A stretch of DNA of 64,000 bases from Stieleria marina (GTDB lineage: Bacteria; Planctomycetota; Planctomycetia; Pirellulales; Pirellulaceae), in NCBI GenBank assembly GCA_007741555.1, contig CP036526.1, positions 4,960,001 to 5,024,000 on the forward strand. The letters run 5' to 3'. The notes under the pieces were generated by a model. It saw only the letters and a program-made list of their open reading frames with translations, had not been told where the DNA came from and made no database searches. This document shows positions 18,390-28,101 of the stretch, piece after piece; position 1 is the stretch's first letter; each line of letters opens with the position of its first letter. A program made the position numbers and the translations under genes.

Positions 18390-20102
18390 CTAGCGTGACT
18401 TCTTGGCTTTCCGCTTCCGCTGATTCAGATGCTGATACATGTTGAATCGCTCGGGAAATTTCACGCCATGCTTCGTGGCCCAGGTTTCCCACATCGCGAT
18501 CATCTCTTTTCGTTTGTCAGCTTTGACGAGCGCCACATCATTCATTTCCGTACGATCAGCATCGATGTCGTACAACTCCCAGGGCTTTTCGTACTCGCGT
18601 ACTAATTTCCACTTGCCCCAGCGAACCGCCGCGTTGCCTTCGTGCTCCCAGTAGATCGGTTCGGTGTGGACTGCCGTTTCCGATCCCTTCAACAACGAGA
18701 CGATTGATTTGCCCTGACACGCTGGCATGTCCGCAGGATAGCTGGCGCCCGACAGTTCGATGCACGTTGCCATAAAGTCAGGCAAATAACTGGCGTGGCG
18801 AACCAACTTTCCAACTTGGTCTTTCGCAATTCCGTTGGGCCAGTGCGCGATCATCGGCGTCGCCGCGCCTCCTTCGTGCACAAAGTGTTTGTACAAACGA
18901 AACGGCGTGTTGCACGCATTGGCCCACGCCAATCCCAATCGCACGCCATCCGTGGTTTCCAGCGGAGGATCCTTGATCATCGACTCGTCGCCACGCCCCA
19001 GCACGCCGCCTTCTTGGCAAGCACCATTGTCGGACAGAAAGAAGATCACCGTGTTGTCGCGCTGCCCGATTTTGTCCAGATGCGAAACCAGCTTGCCAAT
19101 GTTCTGGTCGATCGAATCGATGCACCCAGCGTAGGCCGCCATGATGGAATCCATTTTCTGACGCTGAACGTCATCAAGGGAATCCCACTTTGGTCCGACG
19201 TGTGGCGCTGGCACGACGTCACCTTCCCACAAACCTAGCTCTTTTTGTTTTGCCAATCGATTCTGCATCACCGCATCCCAACCGTCGGTGTACTTGCCCT
19301 TGTATTTCAAGTAGTCATCCCACTTGGCATTCAGCGGCCAGTGCGGTGCGTTGTATGCCAAATATAAAAAGAAAGGTTCATCGTCTTGCTCGGTAACTTC
19401 GGAAATGTACTCACAAGCAACGTCCGTAAAGTCATCGGTCGCATAGAAATCGGCGGGCGGATCAACCGGTGAATTGTCCAACGTCAGTCCACGGTCACCG
19501 CCTGGTTTCGAATAATTAAACGCACCACTTAGAGCTCCATAGAACCGATCGAACCCACGCTGGCGTGGCCAAACCGATCTGTCGTCGCTACCGAGGTGCC
19601 ACTTCCCCGTCATCAACGTGTGATATCCGGCGGACTTGACCACTTGAGCGATCGTGGTGCAGCGGTCATTCAAGTACCCCTGATACGGTCCGGTAAAACC
19701 AAGCGGCTGATTCGGCGGCGCCGTCATGTGCCCGATTCCCGCTTGATGCGGATGCAAACCTGTCATCAGGCTGGCGCGGGTAGGGCAACAACGACCTGAG
19801 TTGTAGAACTGCGTGAATCGCAATCCCCCCTCGGCAAGCTTGTCCAAGTTCGGTGTTTCAATCTCGCTGCCGTAACAACCAATGTCCGAATACCCCAGAT
19901 CGTCGACTAACACGATCACGATGTTGGGTCTTGCCGCCGTTTCATCAGCCATCGCCGACGGACGTGTTCCTTGCGTGACAAGGAAGGACGCCAACGCGAC
20001 ACAAAACACCGCACGCCAAACGCCAACGGCTGGACGCATCTTGCCGGATTGCATCGGTTCAATGGGGGACACTGCCGCGCTCGCCAGCTGACTGATTCTC
20101 AT
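18390..20102 (-). CDS. Secreted arylsulfatase (S1 family)
   Basis: A 570-residue sulfatase. The signal peptide is within about residues 25-52. The alkaline-phosphatase-like core opens with P-N-I-V-I-V-L-V-D-D-L-G-Y (metal-binding Asp pair). The formylglycine signature is C-C-P-T-R (C105 to R109), followed by A-S-L-M-T-G. G-K-W-H-L-G supplies the active-site Lys and His, and F-F-L-S-D-N-G-A the later metal Asp and Asn. The protein needs a formylglycine-generating enzyme, not found in this window. It should remove sulfate from an organic ester, probably on a polysaccharide. The lysine-rich C-terminus is ordinary. It converges on the gene ending at 18300. Confidence 0.93.
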   Translation of the reverse strand: MRISQLASAAVSPIEPMQSGKMRPAVGVWRAVFCVALASFLVTQGTRPSAMADETAARPNIVIVLVDDLGYSDIGCYGSEIETPNLDKLAEGGLRFTQFYNSGRCCPTRASLMTGLHPHQAGIGHMTAPPNQPLGFTGPYQGYLNDRCTTIAQVVKSAGYHTLMTGKWHLGSDDRSVWPRQRGFDRFYGALSGAFNYSKPGGDRGLTLDNSPVDPPADFYATDDFTDVACEYISEVTEQDDEPFFLYLAYNAPHWPLNAKWDDYLKYKGKYTDGWDAVMQNRLAKQKELGLWEGDVVPAPHVGPKWDSLDDVQRQKMDSIMAAYAGCIDSIDQNIGKLVSHLDKIGQRDNTVIFFLSDNGACQEGGVLGRGDESMIKDPPLETTDGVRLGLAWANACNTPFRLYKHFVHEGGAATPMIAHWPNGIAKDQVGKLVRHASYLPDFMATCIELSGASYPADMPACQGKSIVSLLKGSETAVHTEPIYWEHEGNAAVRWGKWKLVREYEKPWELYDIDADRTEMNDVALVKADKRKEMIAMWETWATKHGVKFPERFNMYQHLNQRKRKAKKSR

Positions 20103-20307
20103 GCTCTTCTTCTCGATAGGTATGTAATAAGGGATTAATGGAGACGAGGCGGTGCGAGTCTAAAAACGATTTCACCCAAAACCAACTGCCCCTAACCGCA
20201 ACGCCACCACCACGATTGTATTTGCCAAGAGCACGCAGGTGACGTGATTCGCTCGCCCGCCGACCCAAGCGACAGCTTCTGTCTTCTGCGGATCGACGGT
20301 GCAGATC

Positions 20308-21114
20308 TTATTGCTTGTTCTCTTCGTTCTGGATTCGCTGCGCCTCTCGGGCCGCTTTCTTCGCGACCTTTTCCGCTTCGATCATCTTCTGCAACATGGG
20401 CATCACGACACTGCGATAGATCCCTGCCGCCATCGGGTACTTCTTCATTTTTGAAAACAAATCATGCATCGTCGCACCGTCCGCCGCGTTCATCTCGACA
20501 TTGGAAGTCCGCCCCGCTGCATCGACCATGGTCGCGTCATAGATCCACTGACCACTTGGGCCTTTACGGCGAACTACATCCGACAGCTGTGCGGTATTGA
20601 AATCGAAACGCCCCTCGGGCACCTCCGTTTTCGCCTGATACTGGTCGGTATCCAGGCCAAGCGTCGAACCAATTTTTTCAGTGATCTGCTCCACCGACTT
20701 TTCATTCGCAAACGATTTCAAGCGTTTCAGATTCTTATCCAACTCCGACAGTTTGACTTCGACGGGAAGTTTCTTGACAGCTTCGATCTGCGAATCAATC
20801 GACTTGCGAATTTGTTCGGCGGGAACATCATCCCCCAGCTTGGGCGTCATCAGCTCTGGCGGAGGCATCGGCGCAGCGCGATCGTCCGCCGGGGACGCAG
20901 AGGATTTCGATCCCGACGAAACAGCAGGCGCCGAACTGCGGCTAGGTAAATACCAAAACAGCAGCGCCACCAGCAGCAATGCGTGAGCAACGAGTGAAAC
21001 GATAAAGGCTCGCTTCATTCGAGAGGGTTGTTTCTTTTCGTTTTCAATCGCAATCACAGTGGGTTGCGAATTGGCGGCATCCGCATCCAAAGCCGACTCG
21101 GGTTTCTTATTCAT
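20308..21114 (-). CDS. Inner-membrane-anchored protein of unknown function
   Basis: 268 residues with a single membrane segment at about 35-56 after a charged N-terminus, so the C-terminal part probably faces the periplasm. A Ser/Ala/Pro-rich linker (60-90) follows and then helical, charged regions; the C-terminal 30 residues are a Lys/Glu/Ala-rich helix likely to form a coiled coil. The layout (short cytosolic tail, one segment, Pro-rich linker) recalls TonB or TolA-like proteins, but no TonB signature is visible. It is divergent from the propeller gene at 21257. No family is recognised. Confidence 0.6.
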   Translation of the reverse strand: MNKKPESALDADAANSQPTVIAIENEKKQPSRMKRAFIVSLVAHALLLVALLFWYLPSRSSAPAVSSGSKSSASPADDRAAPMPPPELMTPKLGDDVPAEQIRKSIDSQIEAVKKLPVEVKLSELDKNLKRLKSFANEKSVEQITEKIGSTLGLDTDQYQAKTEVPEGRFDFNTAQLSDVVRRKGPSGQWIYDATMVDAAGRTSNVEMNAADGATMHDLFSKMKKYPMAAGIYRSVVMPMLQKMIEAEKVAKKAAREAQRIQNEENKQ

Positions 21115-21256
21115 GCTGTTTCAGATTGTATCACGGATTTCTGTCCGCAATGGGCCAACGCAGGTCGCATATCAAACCACCGACGGCCTACAATTGCCGC
21201 TACCACATTCCTTCAATCGCTATTCCAATCGACAGAACGACGAATCCGGACACGAC

Positions 21257-22198
21257 ATGAAAAAACAACTTAGCAGCATTTTGACTTTCGCCATCGTCGT
21301 TGGCCTCTTCACTGCTCCCGCTCTCGCTGATCACCGATTCATCGCCAACCAGAATCGCAAGCTCTGCCGGTTTGATGCCGATGGCAAACTGGAGTGGTCG
21401 ATGGAAATTGGCGGCTCGCCACACGATCTGCATCAGTTGCCCAGCGGCAATATTCTTACGCACCAGAACACCGAATTGATCGAAATCGATCCCAAGTCCA
21501 AGCAGATCGTTTGGAAGTTTGACGCCAAGAAGCTGTGCAAAAAGAAGAAGGTCGAAGTTCACGCTCTGCAGCCAATCGAAAACGATCGCATCATGGTGGC
21601 GGTCAGCGGGGAAGGCAAGATTTTTGAAATCGATCGCGATGGCACCGTCCAATTCGAATTGCAATTGAAAATCGACCATCCGCATCCCCACCGTGACACG
21701 CGACTGGTGCGACGCTTGGACGACGGGCAGTATTTGGTCGCTCAGGAAGGCGACGGATTTGTCCGGCAATACGGTCGCGATGGAAAAGTCACTTGGGAAT
21801 ACGACGTCCCCATGTTTGGTCGTGACGCAACGAAAGGGCATGGCCCTGAAGCGTTTGGTGATGCCGTTTTCAGCGCGATCCGATTGCCAAACGGAAACAC
21901 GCTGATCGGAACTGGTAACGGGCATAGCATTTTGGAAGTCACTCCAGAGAAGGAAGTTGTCTGGAAAGTGACACAAAATGATCTACCAGGGATCACGCTG
22001 GCTTGGGTGACGACTTTAGAGATCCACGAAAACGGCAACATCATCCTTGGCAATTGTCATGCAGGCCCCGATCACCCGCAACTAATCGAAATCGACCGCG
22101 AAAAAAACGTCATCTGGAAATTCAAGGATTTCGAGAACCTTGGCAACGCGGTCTCCAACTCGCAGATTATCGACGCCAAAGGAAAAGTCCTTCGTTAA
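21257..22198 (+). CDS. Secreted beta-propeller protein (PQQ/arylsulfotransferase-like)
   Basis: 313 residues from the ATG at 21257. The signal peptide ends at A-L-A-D. The mature chain consists of about six blades with repeated elements such as L-P-[SN]-G-N, I-E-I-D and I-V-W-K-F / V-V-W-K-V, typical of PQQ-binding-like or ASST-like propellers. No catalytic histidine of true arylsulfate sulfotransferases can be assigned with confidence. A paralogue of the same size and layout is at 40649-41563. The frame is open to 21059, but the upstream part lacks protein character. The dodecin gene follows after 90 bp on the same strand. Confidence 0.78.
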   Translation: MKKQLSSILTFAIVVGLFTAPALADHRFIANQNRKLCRFDADGKLEWSMEIGGSPHDLHQLPSGNILTHQNTELIEIDPKSKQIVWKFDAKKLCKKKKVEVHALQPIENDRIMVAVSGEGKIFEIDRDGTVQFELQLKIDHPHPHRDTRLVRRLDDGQYLVAQEGDGFVRQYGRDGKVTWEYDVPMFGRDATKGHGPEAFGDAVFSAIRLPNGNTLIGTGNGHSILEVTPEKEVVWKVTQNDLPGITLAWVTTLEIHENGNIILGNCHAGPDHPQLIEIDREKNVIWKFKDFENLGNAVSNSQIIDAKGKVLR

Positions 22199-22288
22199 AG
22201 AGCCCTGCACCAAAACTCGCTGCGCTTCCCGATTCGCGTTTGACGATTTCATTCGTCAACTTTCAACCTCCTGCCCAGAGCATTTACT

Positions 22289-22492
22289 ATGTCAGTCGCA
22301 AAAGTCACTGAGATCACGTCGTCTTCAAAAAAGAGTTTTGACGACGCCATGGAAAAAGGCATCAAGCGAGCGTGCAAGACACTCAAGAATGTTACCGGGG
22401 CCTGGATTCAGGATCAGAAAGTTGACATCAAGGACGGCAAGATCACGGAGTATCGCGTCAACTTGAAACTCACCTTTGTCTTAAAAGATTAA
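22289..22492 (+). CDS. Dodecin flavin-binding protein
   Basis: 67 residues, the normal size for this family. It starts M-S-V-A-K-V-T-E-I and contains the flavin-stacking tryptophan W39 in G-A-W-I-Q-D-Q. The predicted fold is beta-alpha-beta-beta, ending in L-K-L-T-F-V-L. Dodecins assemble into 12-mers that sequester riboflavin or FMN and may buffer free flavin. Its neighbours are a propeller gene upstream and a large cytochrome 23 bp downstream on the same strand, so co-transcription is possible; a functional link is inference only. Confidence 0.93.
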   Translation: MSVAKVTEITSSSKKSFDDAMEKGIKRACKTLKNVTGAWIQDQKVDIKDGKITEYRVNLKLTFVLKD

Positions 22493-22515
22493 CGCCACGA
22501 AAGGCTTCGTTACCA

Positions 22516-25500
22516 TTGCGATCATTTCATAGAACTTTTGGTCTTTTGCTGCTCGCCTTTGGACCGACGTCGGCTAGTGCGCAACAGTTAGAAAAACAGT
22601 TGCTCGCCGAGCCAGCGACTCAGCTTGCCACCGCTGCACTAACCAGCGGCAATGCGGCGCGCGGCGCGATTGTGTTTCATCAACAATCGATTGCTTGCGG
22701 CACGTGCCACACGACGGGAACCGGACAAAGTGCGATCGGCCCGGACTTGACTCAGTACGACGCAGAAAAACTACCGTCTGACGTCGAACTGGTCGATTCA
22801 GTACTACGGCCATCTCAAGCGATTCGTGACGGCTACCAATCGGTCATGCTGGTGTTGGACACTGGACGCGTCGAAGTCGGTCAGTTCATTTCGGAGAACG
22901 CGCAAACGATTTCGTTGCGAACCGCGCGTCCGGGCGCTAAACCGCTGCAGATCCCCAAGGCGAAAGTCGAAGCTCGCAAACAGAACAGCCAATCCCTCAT
23001 GCCTGCGGGACAAGTGAATCAGCTTTCTGGGCGACAGCAGTTTTTGGATCTTGTCCGATATCTCATTGCAATTCGCGACGGCGGAGCGGAAACGGCCAGA
23101 AAACTGCAACCACCGCCTCATCTGCTGGTTGCGCCTCCCGTCCCTGAGTACGAAAACAACATCGACCACGCCGCGATGATTGCGTCTCTTGACGATGAAT
23201 CTTTTCAACGCGGCGAAGCGATCTACAGTCGCCTGTGCGTTAACTGCCATGGGACGAAGGATCAGCCCGGATCGCTGCCCACGTCGTTGCGTTTTGCCAG
23301 CGGCAATTTCAAAAACGGCAACGACCCTTTCGCCATGTATCAAACACTGACCCGTGGGTTTGGCATAATGCTTCCGCAGACCTGGATGGTGCCCCAACAA
23401 AAATACGATGTGGTCCACTACATTCGCCAAGCGTATTTGAAACCGCACAATCCAGACGAACATTTCGACGTCAACGATTCCTATTTGACGAGTTTGCCCA
23501 AAGGCACATCGATCGGCCCCGCTCCGGTCGAAGTGCAGCCTTGGGTCAACATGGACTACGGTCCTTCGATGATCAACACTTTTGAAACAGGAGATGACGC
23601 ATTAAATTTTGCGCACAAGGGAATTGCGGTGCGTTTGGATGCCGGGCCTGGCGGAGTTTCGCGGGGGCATGCCTGGACGATTTTTGATCACGACACGATG
23701 CGGATGAGTACGGCCTGGGTAAAACCAGATTCATCATCGCTGGATTCGTTTATCAACTGGCAGGGGATTCATTTTAACGGGCGTCACAACATTCATCCGC
23801 GTGTCAGTGGCGATGTTCACTTGCAGAACCACAATGGCCCAGGCTGGTCCAATCCGTCTAATGGATCGTTGGACGACCCCCGATTAGTCGGACGCGATGG
23901 GCGAAAGTATGGTCCACTGCCCAACGAATGGGCGAAACTAAACGGAATTTATTCCCACGGCTCACAGACCATCATCGACTACCAAATCGGTGACACAACG
24001 ATTCTGGAATCACCGCAGCTGATCGCAGATGTGTCGTCAACAAAGGATCAGCGCTACGTGTTTGGCCGCCAAATGAATGTTGGCCGTCGCGACCGCGAAA
24101 TGACGTTGCGGGTCGCCAGCCTCGGCGCAAACGCAAAACTTCGGCGCACCAACCAGTCCGTCGCCATTGATTATTCCGCAGGGAAAACTTCCACCAACGA
24201 TTCACAAACCTTCGATGGCGGATCGTTCTTGCAAACAGCTGGCAGTGATCGCTTTGAGATGAGGACGCAAGACTTCACGCTCCTTGCTCGAATTCGTACA
24301 ACCAGCGACGGTGCGATTTTCACGCAGACGTTGGACCAAACAAAATGGGTCCCAGGCGGAAAAAGTCTCTTCATACGTGATGGACTTTTGAACTACGACA
24401 TTGGCTGGGTCGGCGCGGTTCGTTCTCTGAAACGAGTCACTGACGGCAGGTGGCATGACATCGCGATGACGTGGAAAAATTCCGGCGAAGTAAAGTTCTT
24501 TGTCGACGGAAAACCAAGCGGCGGTGGAAAACTGAAACCAAAACGTGATTTGGCCAAGCCGGTGATCCGCATTGGCCACACGGCAAGTAATTTTCCGGCG
24601 AAACCATTTTTCAAAGGCGACCTCCAGAATGTTCAATTTGTACCGCGTGCCTTGAACCAAAAGCAAATTGGCAATGTCGAGGCTTCGGAACCTGTCCAGG
24701 ATGCAATCTCGAACTGGCCGCTGGATGCCCCGAAAAGACTGCTCGACACCCAAGGTTTGCATCCACTCGTTGGCGTCGTCAACGGAGCGGCGAAAACGAC
24801 TGCGTTGCAGATTCAACAGGCAGGACTTTCCATTCCCATCCAAGGAGCATCTTGGTCGATTCGCGACCAAAACCAACTTTGTTTGACCCTCCCTCCAGGC
24901 GACGCTCCCATTGATGTTGTGTTGTGGACGCGTTCTGCCAATGGTGACCAGCCCGATGCGGCGTCACCCACGGTACTGATTGACGATCCCAAACCAAATC
25001 TGCGACCACTGACCAAGGGAGGACCGCAACGATGGCCCGAGAAGTTGACGACAAAGGTTCAGCTTGGCGATAGCAGCGGCGCCTTTGCTGCCGATGTCCT
25101 GCAGGTACCCACGTCGAACCCTTGGCTCGCACGCCTGCGATTGACTGGATTCGATTTTTTCGACGACGGTGATTCGATGGCGATTTGCACGTGGGACGGC
25201 GACGTTTGGCAGGTGACCGGGCTATCGCAGATCGATCACGCGACTGCCTATACGGAGGTCGAATTGACTTGGCAACGCATCGGATCCGGTTTGTTTCAGC
25301 CGCTGGGTTTGCGAATCGTCGGTGGCCGAATTTACGTTTCGTGCCGCGATCAGATTTGCATTTTGAATGATCAGAACGGCGACGGCGAAACTGATTTCTA
25401 CGAGTGTTTCAACCGAGACCACCAAGTCACTGAGCACTTTCACGAGTTCGCGATGGGATTGCAGACCGACGACGAAGGTAATTTCTATTACGCCAAGTCC

Positions 25501-26442
25501 GCTCGTCACGCGCTCAAAGCCGTGGTGCCTCATCACGGCACACTTCTAAAGGTCAGCAAAGATGGTAGTGAAACTGAGATTCTGGCCAAAGGTTTTCGAG
25601 CAGCGAACGGTGTCTGCTTGAATCCGGACGGAACCTTTATCGTCACCGATCAAGAAGGCCACTGGAATCCCAAGAACCGTATCAACTGGGTTCGCAAAGG
25701 CGGATTCTACGGAAATATGTTTGGCTATCACGACGTCACCAATTCGTCGGATTCCGCCATGGAACAACCCCTGTGCTGGATCACCAATGCGTTTGATCGA
25801 TCGCCCGCGGAACTGTTGTGGGTCGACAGCGAAAAATGGGGACCGCTGAACCATCGATTGCTGAATCTGTCTTACGGCTACGGCAAGGTTTACTTGGTCC
25901 CGCACGAAGACATCGACGGACAAAAACAAGGCGGGATGATCGAACTACCGATCGATCAGTTTCCAACCGGAGTCATGCGTGGCCGTTTCCGCCCGGACGA
26001 TCAACAACTTTATCTGTGCGGCATGTTTGCTTGGGGTAGCAGCCAACAACAGCAAGATGGCGGTCTGTATCGTTTGCGATGCACTGGCAAACCGATCCAA
26101 CTACCGGTCGAGTTGTCCGCCACCAACCGCGGAGTGACGCTCGGTTTTTCTGGCGAAATTGATCGCACGAGCGCGGCAGACCCAAAGAACTACAGCGTCC
26201 GGGTTTGGTCTCTCCGCCGGACGGCTAACTATGGGTCAAAGCACTATGACGAGCGGGAGTTGAATGTCGCCGAAGCCGACTTGTCAGCCGACGGGAAGAC
26301 GGTTTCCCTGACGATTCCCGAGATCTCGCCGACGTGGTGCATGGAGATTCGCTACCGACTGTTGTCGATCGATGGCAAAGAAATCGACGGCACGCTGCAC
26401 AATTCGATTCATCGGTTGAAAGCTGATCCGGTCGAAAACTAA
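22516..26442 (+). CDS. Large secreted di-haem c-type cytochrome with LamG and propeller-like regions
   Basis: 1308 residues, starting at a TTG (22516) directly followed by a signal peptide (1-22). Two haem c sites are seen: C-G-T-C-H at 61-65 and C-V-N-C-H at 241-245. The region from about 340 to 560 resembles the planctomycete DUF6797-type domain. It is followed by a LamG-like sandwich (about 590-720) with W-H-D-I-A-M-T-W and F-V-D-G-K-P motifs. A propeller (about 870-1200) follows, with G-L-R-I-V-G-G-R-I-Y and F-I-V-T-D-Q-E-G. Such proteins are exported and typical of Planctomycetota. The likely role is electron transfer tied to sugar oxidation, but no substrate is known. It converges on the AEC gene. 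Confidence 0.85.
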   Translation: MRSFHRTFGLLLLAFGPTSASAQQLEKQLLAEPATQLATAALTSGNAARGAIVFHQQSIACGTCHTTGTGQSAIGPDLTQYDAEKLPSDVELVDSVLRPSQAIRDGYQSVMLVLDTGRVEVGQFISENAQTISLRTARPGAKPLQIPKAKVEARKQNSQSLMPAGQVNQLSGRQQFLDLVRYLIAIRDGGAETARKLQPPPHLLVAPPVPEYENNIDHAAMIASLDDESFQRGEAIYSRLCVNCHGTKDQPGSLPTSLRFASGNFKNGNDPFAMYQTLTRGFGIMLPQTWMVPQQKYDVVHYIRQAYLKPHNPDEHFDVNDSYLTSLPKGTSIGPAPVEVQPWVNMDYGPSMINTFETGDDALNFAHKGIAVRLDAGPGGVSRGHAWTIFDHDTMRMSTAWVKPDSSSLDSFINWQGIHFNGRHNIHPRVSGDVHLQNHNGPGWSNPSNGSLDDPRLVGRDGRKYGPLPNEWAKLNGIYSHGSQTIIDYQIGDTTILESPQLIADVSSTKDQRYVFGRQMNVGRRDREMTLRVASLGANAKLRRTNQSVAIDYSAGKTSTNDSQTFDGGSFLQTAGSDRFEMRTQDFTLLARIRTTSDGAIFTQTLDQTKWVPGGKSLFIRDGLLNYDIGWVGAVRSLKRVTDGRWHDIAMTWKNSGEVKFFVDGKPSGGGKLKPKRDLAKPVIRIGHTASNFPAKPFFKGDLQNVQFVPRALNQKQIGNVEASEPVQDAISNWPLDAPKRLLDTQGLHPLVGVVNGAAKTTALQIQQAGLSIPIQGASWSIRDQNQLCLTLPPGDAPIDVVLWTRSANGDQPDAASPTVLIDDPKPNLRPLTKGGPQRWPEKLTTKVQLGDSSGAFAADVLQVPTSNPWLARLRLTGFDFFDDGDSMAICTWDGDVWQVTGLSQIDHATAYTEVELTWQRIGSGLFQPLGLRIVGGRIYVSCRDQICILNDQNGDGETDFYECFNRDHQVTEHFHEFAMGLQTDDEGNFYYAKSARHALKAVVPHHGTLLKVSKDGSETEILAKGFRAANGVCLNPDGTFIVTDQEGHWNPKNRINWVRKGGFYGNMFGYHDVTNSSDSAMEQPLCWITNAFDRSPAELLWVDSEKWGPLNHRLLNLSYGYGKVYLVPHEDIDGQKQGGMIELPIDQFPTGVMRGRFRPDDQQLYLCGMFAWGSSQQQQDGGLYRLRCTGKPIQLPVELSATNRGVTLGFSGEIDRTSAADPKNYSVRVWSLRRTANYGSKHYDERELNVAEADLSADGKTVSLTIPEISPTWCMEIRYRLLSIDGKEIDGTLHNSIHRLKADPVEN

Positions 26443-26493
26443 AACCGTTGCTCCCCGCGACCGCTGGTTCCCGTGACCGTTGGCGTCCATCCG

Positions 26494-27453
26494 CTAAACG
26501 CCCAACCACCACTGCCCGATTCCCAGCCAAAACGGAATCAGGATCAGTGCCGCCAACGATGTCGACAGCACGACACTTAGTGCGGTGGAAACGTCTTTGT
26601 CGTACAAGCGTATTAGCACGACCGGAAAAATCGCCGAAGGCATTGACGCCTGCAGCATCATGACTTGTCGCAGGTCTTCGGATCGGATCAGTGCGGTCGC
26701 CGCCCCCAGCATTAACAGGGGCATGATGCACTGGCGAAATCCGATTGCCGCGATCACCACACGCCACGAATGACCAAGCTTTGATTCGCCCAAAAAGTCC
26801 ACGATGATGGCACCGCTGAGCACTAGGCCCATCGGAATGGCACAGGCTGCCAAAAGCGAAAACGCGCTCATCACAAAAGGTGGCACTACGCCGACACCGA
26901 CGACGTGCTTAATCACGATCGCCAGCACCACGGCGATCAGCGGCGGATTCGTCAACGCTTGTCGCCAGCCGTTGGCAGAACTGCCGCACAACACGGCCAG
27001 CCCGACGCTCCACAGTGCCAAGTCCACGCCGACATTGTGCAGGATCAAGTCGACCACCGCATTTTCATAAAACTTCTCGGCCAGCGGCAGAGGGATGTAG
27101 CCGTAGTTGCAAATGCCAGCACACAAACCAAACGCACGTTGCTTGGCATCGGTATCGAGTCCGATGGCTGGCCCGACCAACCTTGCGAACCACAGGGCGA
27201 GCATAAAACCAACTGTCGTCGTGACGAAACCAACCACCGGCGGCATCCACGCAACCGCCAGCGTATCGGTGGAAGTGCCGTAGAGGATTCGATCCAAAAA
27301 GAACGATGGGATCAGAAGATTGGTCGTCAACCGCGCGAGCGAGCGATCGGCTTCGCGCGTCAGCCATCCTGCTCGACGGCAACCACCGCCGATGACCATG
27401 ACCAGAATCACGCCAAAAACACTCGAAATGATTGGCCAAAGATTGGGAGGCAT
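26494..27453 (-). CDS. AEC-family (auxin efflux carrier-like) transporter
   Basis: 319 residues, nearly all hydrophobic, with about ten predicted membrane helices. N-terminal and C-terminal halves are of similar length, as in the AEC family (bile/arsenite/riboflavin-like fold). Characteristic polar breaks are N-L-L-I-P-S-F-F and C-N-Y-G-Y-I-P-L-P in the first half and M-L-Q-A-S-M-P-S-A-I-F in the second. Family members export or exchange organic anions such as malate or malonate. The substrate cannot be predicted. It stands alone, convergent with the cytochrome (51 bp apart). Confidence 0.85.
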   Translation of the reverse strand: MPPNLWPIISSVFGVILVMVIGGGCRRAGWLTREADRSLARLTTNLLIPSFFLDRILYGTSTDTLAVAWMPPVVGFVTTTVGFMLALWFARLVGPAIGLDTDAKQRAFGLCAGICNYGYIPLPLAEKFYENAVVDLILHNVGVDLALWSVGLAVLCGSSANGWRQALTNPPLIAVVLAIVIKHVVGVGVVPPFVMSAFSLLAACAIPMGLVLSGAIIVDFLGESKLGHSWRVVIAAIGFRQCIMPLLMLGAATALIRSEDLRQVMMLQASMPSAIFPVVLIRLYDKDVSTALSVVLSTSLAALILIPFWLGIGQWWLGV

Positions 27454-27889
27454 GGAGCGGTGGGCAATGATTGACTAAGAAACGCGTAGGCAGGGCGACA
27501 GTCTGTCTTGCCGCGGACACCTAAGCTTTCGCAAGACCGTGGCGGCAAAACCGAACAGAAAATAGGCTTTTTCATAATTGTCGGCTATGCGAAGCCGCGG
27601 CCGATCACACGAATCGTGAGGATTTGTCCGTCGCAAGGGATCTATTGCGCGAATTCGGCGCCCTTCGATGCGACGGGGACCTTTGATTTACGGTCGCCAG
27701 CCAATAAAATGGACGCGTAGAGTGAGTTCGATGGATCCTTTCCATCGTTCTGTCATTAAGTAAACGTCACCCCCGACACATCGGTCCAGGAGGTGATCAG
27801 TACGTTTTACGTCTGATCGACCTACCCGCTTTCGCCGTAAGTGCACGTGAGGGTCCTCAAATTTTGAGCCTCTTTTGCGGAGCGAAGCT
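27454..27889. other. Gap upstream of the Tat genes
   Basis: About 436 bp without a supported gene. It holds a perfect 11-nt Shine-Dalgarno complement, AGGAGGTGATC, at 27788-27798 with no real gene behind it, and a hairpin with a T-run at 27849-27876 just before the first tat gene. The promoter of the tat genes should lie here. Confidence 0.45.
27849..27876 (+). terminator. Possible leader terminator before tatA
   Basis: GAGG and CCTC pair outside CTCA / TGAG with a short bulge, and TTTT follows directly. It sits 13 bp before the tatA start. It could be a leader terminator/attenuator or simply the end of an upstream transcript. Confidence 0.35.
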
Positions 27890-28099
27890 ATGAGTATGAG
27901 TGCATTGATGTTAGCGTTTGGTTTTCCCGGCATGCCGGAGATGCTGATCGTCTTGTTCTTGGCATTGTTGTTGTTTGGCGGTGCCAAGCTTCCCAGCCTG
28001 ATGCGAAATCTTGGCCGTAGTGCTAACGAGTTCAAAGCGGGCATGAGCGAATCGCTCGACGACGAAGATTCCGCTGGTCCTCCCAGCGAGAACACATAA
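27890..28099 (+). CDS. tatA: Twin-arginine translocase TatA/E-type subunit
   Basis: 69 residues. An N-terminal membrane helix (about 9-28: M-P-E-M-L-I-V-L-F-L-A-L-L-L-F) leads into the hinge F-G-G-A-K-L-P and then an amphipathic helix containing L-G-R-S-A-N-E-F-K, the standard TatA plan. The tail is short and acidic. TatA subunits polymerise to form the pore that moves folded proteins. The start is the ATG at 27890; a second ATG at 27896 and an upstream TTG at 27875 are alternatives. The second Tat gene begins 3 bp after its stop. tatC is not in this window. Confidence 0.9.
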   Translation: MSMSALMLAFGFPGMPEMLIVLFLALLLFGGAKLPSLMRNLGRSANEFKAGMSESLDDEDSAGPPSENT

Positions 28100-28101
28100 A
28101 A

